8,294 bases of DNA from Pseudofrankia asymbiotica. Lineage in GTDB: Bacteria > Actinomycetota > Actinomycetes > Frankiales > Frankiaceae. The notes under the pieces were generated by a model. It did not search any database and was not told the origin of the DNA. It was given only the letters and a program-made list of their open reading frames with translations. The stretch lies in NCBI RefSeq assembly GCF_001983105.1, contig NZ_MOMC01000056.1:65907-74200 (forward strand). The letters are read 5' to 3'. Both the position numbers and the translations under genes were made by a program. The stretch's first letter is position 1. The number at the start of each line of letters is the position of its first letter. Shown in pieces: positions 1-6,230 of this stretch.

Positions 1-1
1 G

Positions 2-952
2 GGTGGGGACAGCCAGCTGGAGGCGACGGAGACGATCACGCTTGTCGTGTCGGCCGGTCTGGAGTCCATCAAGGTGCCGGACGTCGTCGGGCTGACCGAG
101 TCCGGGGCTAGGGAGACCCTGCAGGACGCCGGTCTCACCGTCGTGGTGCGGACGAGCACCGGCCCGTCCGAGTTCGGTCCCGGGCGGGTCGCCGCCGTGA
201 GCCCGGGCGCCCGCAGTGAGGTGCCGGCCGGCTCGACCGTGACGATCACCGTCATCGTACCGAGCGGGACCCGGTCGTTGGCGAAGATGCCGGACGTCGT
301 CGGGCAGCCCGCCGACCAGGCGCAGACGGCCGTGCGCGCCGCCGGCTTCAGCGACATCGCGCTCGACTACGTGGCGAGTTCCGCCGCGGCCGGCACGGTG
401 ACCGCCACGGACCCGCCCGCCGGTAGGTCGGCGGCCAAGAACGCGACCGTGAAGCTGACCGTGTCGACCGGCCCGGGGCACACCACCGTGACCGATGTCG
501 CGGGCCGGCCGGAGGCGGAGGCGCGCGCGGCGCTGGAAACCGCTGGACTCGTCGTCACGGTCAGATACGACACCGGACCGTCGGGCGTAGGGGCCGGCCT
601 GGTGGAGACCGTCGACCCGGTGGCGGGCAGCCAGGTCGCGCAGCACAGCAAGGTGACAATCCTGGTCGTCAGCACGCAGGTGACGGTCCCGTACACGGTC
701 AATTCCCAACGGGCGCAGGCGGAGAAGACGCTCACCTCGTATGGCCTCGACGTGGTCGTGGTCCGGCAGGCCAGCGACCAGCCGGTCGGCACCGTGCTCG
801 CGCAGTCGCCGGAGAGCGGCGCCGTGCGGCGCGGCTCGAGCGTCACGTTGACCGTCGCGAAGGCACCGGACGCGCCCAGCTCCCCCGGTTCCACGACCGG
901 GCCGCCGGCCACGGTTCCGCCTACCGACGCCCCGTCGACCACCGCGCCCTGA
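2..952 (+). CDS. PASTA-repeat protein, C-terminal part (probable PknB-type Ser/Thr kinase; 5' end outside window)
   Basis: The reading frame is open from the first bases, so the gene begins upstream; the GTG at 47 lies inside a PASTA unit and is not the true start. The first visible residues (up to about base 58) are the last strand of a PASTA domain. Four complete PASTA domains follow, at about bases 74-262, 287-474, 487-672 and 680-860. They show the usual VPDVVG opening (first domain VPDVVG, second MPDVVG, third VTDVAG, fourth VPYTVN), the 'A...L..AGL' helix and the closing 'G..VT.TV' strand. A Pro/Ser/Thr-rich tail of about 28 residues ends at the TGA. PASTA repeats bind muropeptides or lipid II outside the cell, usually as the sensor half of PknB/Stk1-type kinases; penicillin-binding proteins are the alternative. 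No kinase or transmembrane segment is visible, so kinase identity is inference. At least five PASTA units is more than the four of M. tuberculosis PknB. Confidence 0.85.
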   Translation, partial: GGDSQLEATETITLVVSAGLESIKVPDVVGLTESGARETLQDAGLTVVVRTSTGPSEFGPGRVAAVSPGARSEVPAGSTVTITVIVPSGTRSLAKMPDVVGQPADQAQTAVRAAGFSDIALDYVASSAAAGTVTATDPPAGRSAAKNATVKLTVSTGPGHTTVTDVAGRPEAEARAALETAGLVVTVRYDTGPSGVGAGLVETVDPVAGSQVAQHSKVTILVVSTQVTVPYTVNSQRAQAEKTLTSYGLDVVVVRQASDQPVGTVLAQSPESGAVRRGSSVTLTVAKAPDAPSSPGSTTGPPATVPPTDAPSTTAP

Positions 953-986
953 GCGAGACATCATCACCGCGGCCGCTTCAGCCAGA

Positions 987-1070
987 TTCGGAGCCAGGGT
1001 GTTCCGGCGGCGCACCGGCCGCGCGCGTCCGGCGTGCGCGGCCGGCGGTCCCATGTTCGGAGCCAGGCTG
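987..1070. repeat. 15-bp direct repeats flanking a hairpin
   Basis: TTCGGAGCCAGG occurs at 987-998 and again at 1056-1067. Both copies continue with NTG, giving 14 of 15 identical bases at 987-1001 and 1056-1070. The copies are 69 bp apart and enclose the hairpin at 1015-1045. This could be an operator pair, a slipped duplication or the footprint of a small palindromic element; the sequence alone does not decide. Confidence 0.55.
1015..1045 (+). terminator. GC-rich hairpin, possible terminator of the PASTA gene
   Basis: A 13-bp stem (1015-1027 against 1033-1045) has one G-T wobble and a 5-nt loop, about 62 nt after the PASTA stop codon. No T-run follows. Many actinobacterial terminators lack a clear T-run, so termination is plausible but not proven. 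Confidence 0.5.
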
Positions 1071-1157
1071 ATCGACACCGAGTGCGGGAAAAATCTGTCA
1101 GACCACGCCGGTACCATCACACTGCATTCAGTGGATCCAGCACGGGCAGCACAAACC

Positions 1158-1186
1158 TTGCGATACGTATACGGAGGTCCTAATCT
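1158..1186 (+). promoter_or_regulatory. Sigma70-like promoter for the J-like/DUF3293 - five-module operon
   Basis: TTGCGA at 1158-1163 is separated by exactly 17 bp from TAATCT at 1181-1186, which fits the actinobacterial TANNNT -10 pattern. The spacer carries two overlapping 8-bp palindromes, ATACGTAT (1163-1170) and CGTATACG (1166-1173), which could hold a regulator. Transcription would start near 1193, giving a leader of about 160 nt. Confidence 0.55.
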
Positions 1187-1234
1187 AGGGCGCGGTCAAG
1201 AGGATGGCGTCAAGACCTGGCTCGTCGTCCGGCA

Positions 1235-1350
1235 ACCTTCGCGCAAGGTGCCCCAGGGAACGACCTGATCGTCGTCGGCGACGGCTGGCGGCGATAACGC
1301 GGATCTCCCGAGCCCACACGGTCCCGGGGGTCCACCGAGGCCCCCGGAGG
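1235..1350 (+). promoter_or_regulatory. Structured 5' leader with a hairpin that takes in part of the Shine-Dalgarno sequence
   Basis: Three small stems can be drawn in the predicted leader. ACCTT (1235-1239) pairs with AAGGT (1245-1249). CGTCG (1270-1274) pairs with CGACG (1279-1283). CCGGGGG (1324-1330) pairs with CCCCCGG (1341-1347), extendable by a wobble and a G-C pair. The last stem uses the first two bases of the GGAGG ribosome binding site (1346-1350), so it would hinder ribosome access when folded. The middle stem competes with a second pairing, ACGAC (1260-1264) with GTCGT (1271-1275). It matches no riboswitch class I recognise. Confidence 0.4.
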
Positions 1351-1355
1351 TATAC

Positions 1356-2378
1356 GTGTCGATGCGTCCGAATCCTGGCCGTGCCGAGTTGTTGGCGCTC
1401 CTGGGCGCCCAGCCCGAGGCCACAGCCGCGGCCGCCTCCCGTTCGTACCTCGACCGCCGGCGGGACCTGCTGGCCCACGACCCGGACTGGCGCCGGCCGG
1501 AGGTCGCGCGACTGGACGACGCCTTCGGCCGGCTGAGCGCCGCGGCGGACGTGGAGAGGCGGCTCGCCGGCTACCGGCCGACCCGGGTCCGTATCGGCGT
1601 CGGCGCCGCGACCGTGGTGGTCGCCCCGGCGGCCCGCGGCACCACTGAGGGTGACTTCCCGTTCTCCGACGTAGAGCGGGTCCATGTCCTCACGGCGTTC
1701 AATCCGCGTTCCCGGGCACTGCGCCCGCATGAGAACGCCAACCGGCAGCGGGCACTGGCGGGCAGGGTCGCCGCGACCGGCCTGCCCTCCTGGCCGGCCG
1801 TCGGCGGCGACGAGAAGAACACCGAGCTCAGCATCGCCGTCGCCGGCCTGACCAGGGCACGGGCGCGGGCGCTGGGCGCCGAGTTCGAACAGGACGCGAT
1901 CTTCGAGTGGACGCCCGCGGCGTGGTCGCTCGTGCCCTGCGACGAGCTGGTCACGCCGCGGGAGCTCGGCTGGCGCGTGTCCCGCGTCGCGGCGCCGCTG
2001 CCCGACCCGTTGGCGGCCCGGCCAGGCGCCGACGCCGCGACCACCGCGGCGGGCGCGGCGCTGGAGGTCGCCCTCGCCGCCGAGGCCGAGGCCGCGGAGG
2101 CCGCGGCGATCGCCAGGGCCAGGGACCAGGCGGGCGACGCACCGCCGGCGGCGACCGACCCGGCGGAACCCGGCCAGCCAGCCGCGTCCCCCGCCGGCCC
2201 GGCGGCGCCATCGGGCGGATCGTCCCCGGCCGCCCCGTCGACGCCGTCGGGCGCCGCGCCGGCCGCGGAGGCCGCGCCGGTCTCTCCGGCGGACGAGCCC
2301 GCGTCCCCCAGGCCCGCGAGCGCGGCCAAGGGAGACGCTTCGACCACCCCTCGTGACCACGGGGGCGCCAATGAGTGA
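1356..2378 (+). CDS. J-domain-like / DUF3293 fusion protein with Ala/Pro-rich tail
   Basis: 340 residues. The GTG at 1356 is chosen because GGAGG (1346-1350) sits 5 nt before it; the ATG at 1362 is a possible alternative start. Residues 10-74 follow the J-domain pattern: an 'LLALLG' helix, a long basic helix ending in HDPDW where a J-domain has HPD, then 'LDDAFGRLSAAADVERRLAGY', which matches the last J-domain helices. The extra Asp in HDPD suggests it does not act as a normal DnaK co-chaperone. Residues 108-195 look like DUF3293 (TAFNP, then HENANRQRAL, a WPAVGGD turn, and AIFEW near the end), a family of unknown function. From about 210 the chain is Ala/Pro-rich, with an Ala/Glu helix at 230-255, and is probably disordered. 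No signal peptide or membrane segment is present. The stop overlaps the next gene in ATGAGTGA. The DUF3293 call is fairly firm; the J-like call is inference from pattern. Confidence 0.8.
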   Translation: MSMRPNPGRAELLALLGAQPEATAAAASRSYLDRRRDLLAHDPDWRRPEVARLDDAFGRLSAAADVERRLAGYRPTRVRIGVGAATVVVAPAARGTTEGDFPFSDVERVHVLTAFNPRSRALRPHENANRQRALAGRVAATGLPSWPAVGGDEKNTELSIAVAGLTRARARALGAEFEQDAIFEWTPAAWSLVPCDELVTPRELGWRVSRVAAPLPDPLAARPGADAATTAAGAALEVALAAEAEAAEAAAIARARDQAGDAPPAATDPAEPGQPAASPAGPAAPSGGSSPAAPSTPSGAAPAAEAAPVSPADEPASPRPASAAKGDASTTPRDHGGANE

Positions 2379-5300
2379 CGCGGTCGCGTTCAACACCGGG
2401 CTTCCGCTCGCCGCGCGGCTTCGCGAGCACGTCCTGCGCCAGCTGGGCGCCGAGGACGAGTGGATCGGCCAGGGCCCGGGCGGAACCGGCCTGGTCTGGC
2501 GACACAGCGAGCTCGGCACCCTGCTCGAGCTGCTCCCGGTGCCCGGCGGCGCGTCGTCGGTCGCGGTGCTGCGGGTCACGACGCCGGTCGCGACCGTCGA
2601 CGACCTCGCGCGGGCGGCCGCGCTGTGCCGGCGGCGCAACGGCGAGAGCACCCTCAACCGCTGGCTGGTCGGCCCCTGGCCCGCCATCCCCTACCGGGAC
2701 GAGCCGGACGACGACGAGGACGATGACGGCGACGAGGCCGACGGCCCGGGTGGCGGCATCTCGCTGCGGGCCGTGTTCCACGGCGACGAACCGATCGGGC
2801 AGGCGCCACCGCTCGGCGCGGTCCCGCCACACCTGGTGGCCGTCGCGGGCCAGGACGAGGTCGATCAGGCCTCCGTTCCGGGAGCGCCCGAAGCGCCCGC
2901 CGACGACCCACCCGCGGATGACGGCGCCGAGCCCGGCCCCGGCCCTGGCGACGAGGTCGATCAGATCGACGATCAGAGCAACGTCCTCTATCTGTCCTGC
3001 TCGTTCGTCGTCGGGCGGCGCGAGCAGCCCCGCGACGAGGAGGAAGAGGAGGACGAGGACGCCGACGTCGACGAGATCCTCGGCGAGGAGGGCGGGGCCG
3101 TGCTGGCCGAGCTCGCCGTCGCCACGGTCGGCGACCAGATCGCGGTGGCCCTCGGCGCGCTCGACGCCGGGCTCCACGACGAGGTCGCCGGGGTCCCGTT
3201 CGTGTACCGCGACGAGGATGGGCACTCCCGCCCCGGCCGGCACCGGGTCACGCAGTATCACGACACCCTGCACGCCGACGCCGAGACCGACAACACCCTG
3301 CTGTGGCGGGGGCTGCTGACCGCGTTCGACGAGCTGCGCTACGACCAGGAGATCGACGGCGGCCCGGTCTGGGGCTCGGGCGACGGACGCGGCTTCCGGT
3401 GCGAGGTGCCGTTCGGCTGGGGACCGTTCCAGGTCCCGGACGACCGTCCCGTGGAGGTCGTGACGGCGCGGGAGACGGCGGGCTCGCTGACGAGCGTCGT
3501 GCGCGCCAGTCGGCAGGACCCGCATCCGCTGGCCGGCGAGGGCCTGGTCATCAGCATGCGGACGCCGGTTCACCTGCGGCCAGGCGACGACGTCGCGGGG
3601 CTGCTGGCCGCGCTCAACCGCCAGGACGTTGTCGACCCGGGCGGCGCGCACGGCGTCGGGGCCTGGGTCATGCACGGCGACCAGCCGACCTGGCAGCTCT
3701 TCCTGCCGAACGCGCTCGCCTCCACCAGCCAGCTGCGCGCCCAGGGGCTGCTGCGCGAGATTCTGCTGGCCACCGCCGGCGCGTCGCTGCTCGCCCGCCG
3801 TCTGCTGCTCACGGACGAGGATCTCACCCGGTTCGACCGTCGCCCGGTCGGCCCGGCCTCCCGGCAGCCAGCGGGACTCGCGTTCGCGGCGAGCATCGCC
3901 GGCGGCGACGAGCCGGCGCTGGTGCTGGACACGCTCTACTCCGGGCTGGTGGGCCCGGACGTCGAATGGTCCGTGATGGACGACGCCGGTTTCGACTGGT
4001 GGCCGCACCACGGGCGGCAGCGCGTCCGGATGACGCCGCGGCCCGTGCTCGACGGCCGGCGCGCCGGGTCGCTGCGCATCGCGACCGAAGTGGCGACCGG
4101 CGCGCGGGCGACCCCCGACCTGCTGCGGCTGCTCGCCCGTCGCAACGCCGAGGACGGCCGCTCGGCCCTGGTTCTCGACCCGGCCGCCGGCACCGTCGAG
4201 GCCGTCGCCAGGATCCATGTCGGGCCGATGGCCTGGACGCCTGACCGGATCTGGGCACGGCTGGTCGCGATCGACCAGCTGGTACGCGCCGCGGAGGCGG
4301 CCGTCGAGCTCACCCGGCTCGGCGGCCCCGGGCATGGCGCCGTCGCCGCCGCGTCGGCCCACCCGACGAGCGGTCCCCGCCCCAGCCGAGACGTGCTGTT
4401 CGACGTGTTGCCCGACATCCGTGACCGCGCGCGCGAGACCCTGCCGGATGGTCAGGTACGCCCGCTCGTGCTTCCGGTCGCGCTGACGGCGCTGATGGCA
4501 CCCCCACACCGCGTCACCGGCCACCAGCCCGGCCGGGCGCTCACCGCCGAGTGGTGGACCCGCACCTTCGACCCGTCGGGCCCGGCGGCGCGCGGCCGCG
4601 GCGAGCTGGTCGTGACCGACCACCCGGAGCTCGGGCCGGGGGTGCGGGCACGTACCTACCTGGACTACCTGCCCGGCGACGTCGACGAGCGGGCCGCCTG
4701 GTGCAACGACCGCAACCGGGCGCTGCTCGCCGAGGCGACGGCCGACGATCTCACCGTCGTCGGCGGCTGGGGCCTGGACGCGACCGACACCCCGTGCCTG
4801 ACCACCTGGTTCTTCCCGGAGACCCTGCTCGGTGAGCATCCCGACGAGCTGTCCGCGGCGCTGGGGAAGCTGCTGCGTCTCCAGCAGTGGATCGTCTTCG
4901 TCAGCCTCGCCGACTCACCCGTGGCGCCGCTCACCGACACACGAAGCGCGCAGGAGCTGGCCGCCGGGCTGCCGTCGCTGTTCGGCGCGTTCCGCGCCGT
5001 GCTCGACTACCCGTCGGGGCTGACGCTTACGGCCCGCGCCGCCGGCCGCACCAGCGTTCAGGCCCCCACCGGCACGCTGGCCTTCCCCGAGGCGCCCGCG
5101 TCCGACGGCACTCCTTCGTCGAACGGCGCTTGTGCGCCCGAGGGCCTCGTCGCGCCGGTCGGCTTTCCCACCCCTGGTGACGACGCGGGTGGGGAGGTGG
5201 TCGTCATCGAGCTGGTGCGCCCCTACACGCCGCCGGCGCACGAGGAACTGATGAGCTCGCCGCGGCTCGCGCAGCCGACCAGCGACCCGGACCGTCCTCA

Positions 5301-6207
5301 CATGCTCACCCGGATCGACGCCGGGCTCGACGGCCTGCGCGGGCCGCTGTCGCTGCTGCTCACCGCGCTGGCGTCCGGGAGCCGCACCTGGCTTCCCGAC
5401 CTGAGCGTCGTCGTCGAGCAGGGCCAGCCGGGGGCCCCTCCCCTCACCGTGCCCGGCCACCTGGGGAACGCGTTCCGGGACAGTCACGTCCGCGACGCAC
5501 TCGACCGGCTGCTGTTCGACGGCCTGATCGCCGACGATGGTGACGGCGCGGGCTTTCTCGTCCTCGCCGAACCGAACGTGTCCACCGAGCCCGGTGGCCC
5601 CGCGGCACGGCAGCTTCCCGGAGCGGGGGACGACACGGGCCCTTCGGGCTGGTCGGCCCAGGAGGACGGGTCGGGTACGGGCCCCGACGCGGGGCTCGGG
5701 TTCGGTTCCGAGGCCGAGACCGACATCGGGCTGGCACTCGCGGGGGAACTGGGGCTTGGACGGCGAGCACGCGGCGCCATCGCCCTGCTCGCCCCGCCTT
5801 ATCCGATCGACCATCCGTTCTACGGCTCCGGTGTGATGGTTCTCGACGTCCACCTCGATCCCGGCGTCACGGCCGCCGCCGGGCTCGCCCGGCTGGCGCA
5901 GGCGAGCCGGGCCGCCGGTGGGCTCGGGGACTCGGACCTCACCGAGAGGCAGGCGGGCGACGCCGAGCTCGCCGCGGCGCTCACCGCCGTCGGCGGCCTC
6001 CCGCCGATGGCGACCTGCGGTGCGTGGATCGCGCACGACAAGACGGGAACGCTGACCTACCGGATCTGCGTCCCGCCCGCGTGCCTCCTGTGGCCCTCGC
6101 CGGAGTCGGTCGGTTCGGTCGTCGGCATGGCCTGGCGTATCGCCATCGCCCAGGCCCACGCCGCCGCCCGCCTCTTCACCGCCCCGCTGGCCCAGCCGGC
6201 CCAGTAG
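2371..6207 (+). CDS. Large five-module repeat protein (YbjN / type III chaperone-like fold), function unknown
   Basis: 1278 residues from the ATG at 2371, which follows GGGGG at 2361-2365; an in-frame GTG at 2353 has no binding site. It overlaps the upstream stop by 8 bp, so translation is probably coupled. I see one alpha/beta module five times, at about residues 1-266, 300-490, 511-650, 671-850 and 971-1278. Each has a strand (VLRVTTPV, VISMRTPV, SLRIATEV, GVRARTYLDY, VMVLDVHLDP), a helix often ending in an 'LNR' or 'RRN' type motif (LCRRRN, ALNRQ, ARRN, CNDRN; not conserved in the fifth), usually a 'GAW/GGW' strand, then a strand toward 'FLPNAL', 'FFPETLL' or 'CVPPACLL' and a closing Ala-rich helix. 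Module 1 is split by acidic runs at 110-126 and 222-236. No catalytic motif, signal or membrane segment is visible. The fold suggests protein binding. I know similar uncharacterised actinobacterial proteins only by general look. Confidence 0.8.
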   Translation: MSDAVAFNTGLPLAARLREHVLRQLGAEDEWIGQGPGGTGLVWRHSELGTLLELLPVPGGASSVAVLRVTTPVATVDDLARAAALCRRRNGESTLNRWLVGPWPAIPYRDEPDDDEDDDGDEADGPGGGISLRAVFHGDEPIGQAPPLGAVPPHLVAVAGQDEVDQASVPGAPEAPADDPPADDGAEPGPGPGDEVDQIDDQSNVLYLSCSFVVGRREQPRDEEEEEDEDADVDEILGEEGGAVLAELAVATVGDQIAVALGALDAGLHDEVAGVPFVYRDEDGHSRPGRHRVTQYHDTLHADAETDNTLLWRGLLTAFDELRYDQEIDGGPVWGSGDGRGFRCEVPFGWGPFQVPDDRPVEVVTARETAGSLTSVVRASRQDPHPLAGEGLVISMRTPVHLRPGDDVAGLLAALNRQDVVDPGGAHGVGAWVMHGDQPTWQLFLPNALASTSQLRAQGLLREILLATAGASLLARRLLLTDEDLTRFDRRPVGPASRQPAGLAFAASIAGGDEPALVLDTLYSGLVGPDVEWSVMDDAGFDWWPHHGRQRVRMTPRPVLDGRRAGSLRIATEVATGARATPDLLRLLARRNAEDGRSALVLDPAAGTVEAVARIHVGPMAWTPDRIWARLVAIDQLVRAAEAAVELTRLGGPGHGAVAAASAHPTSGPRPSRDVLFDVLPDIRDRARETLPDGQVRPLVLPVALTALMAPPHRVTGHQPGRALTAEWWTRTFDPSGPAARGRGELVVTDHPELGPGVRARTYLDYLPGDVDERAAWCNDRNRALLAEATADDLTVVGGWGLDATDTPCLTTWFFPETLLGEHPDELSAALGKLLRLQQWIVFVSLADSPVAPLTDTRSAQELAAGLPSLFGAFRAVLDYPSGLTLTARAAGRTSVQAPTGTLAFPEAPASDGTPSSNGACAPEGLVAPVGFPTPGDDAGGEVVVIELVRPYTPPAHEELMSSPRLAQPTSDPDRPHMLTRIDAGLDGLRGPLSLLLTALASGSRTWLPDLSVVVEQGQPGAPPLTVPGHLGNAFRDSHVRDALDRLLFDGLIADDGDGAGFLVLAEPNVSTEPGGPAARQLPGAGDDTGPSGWSAQEDGSGTGPDAGLGFGSEAETDIGLALAGELGLGRRARGAIALLAPPYPIDHPFYGSGVMVLDVHLDPGVTAAAGLARLAQASRAAGGLGDSDLTERQAGDAELAAALTAVGGLPPMATCGAWIAHDKTGTLTYRICVPPACLLWPSPESVGSVVGMAWRIAIAQAHAAARLFTAPLAQPAQ

Positions 6208-6230
6208 TTCAGGCGGCCCAGTAGCTCAGG
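6197..6230. repeat. 17-bp tandem duplication over the convergent stop codons
   Basis: CGGCCCAGTAGTTCAGG (6197-6213) is followed directly by CGGCCCAGTAGCTCAGG (6214-6230), with one difference. The TAG in the first copy ends the large protein (6205-6207). The TCA in the second copy is the reversed stop of the thiolase-like gene (6226-6228). The two genes are therefore separated by only 18 bp, all of it inside the duplication, and no hairpin terminator is seen. Confidence 0.85.

Larger units (their letters stand above)
953..1355. other. Intergenic region of about 400 bp with hairpins, direct repeats and a promoter
   Basis: No convincing gene lies here. From about 1070 to 1200 the DNA is clearly less GC-rich than the flanking genes. 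An open frame at 999-1268 (+) uses many A/T-ending codons (AAA, AAT, TCA, CAT, CTA), unlike the neighbours, and has no ribosome binding site, so it is not called. What can be seen is a GC hairpin shortly after the PASTA gene, two 15-bp direct repeats around it, a sigma70-like promoter at 1158-1186 and a structured leader running to the next start. Confidence 0.7.

Noticed and set aside
999..1268. Possible 89-residue small protein in the intergenic region
   Set aside because: Codon use is unlike the neighbours, no ribosome binding site is seen, and it runs through the hairpin and the predicted promoter.
2353..2370. GTG at 2353 as the start of the five-module protein
   Set aside because: It has no Shine-Dalgarno sequence, while the ATG at 2371 follows GGGGG and forms a typical coupled overlap.
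1951..4839. Long open frame on the minus strand (962 codons)
   Set aside because: It is antisense to two well-supported genes, reads as Arg/Gly/Pro-rich low-complexity sequence, and long antisense frames are expected in such GC-rich coding DNA.
4915..6159. Minus-strand open frame of 414 codons
   Set aside because: It lies fully opposite the five-module gene and has no recognisable domain or ribosome binding site.
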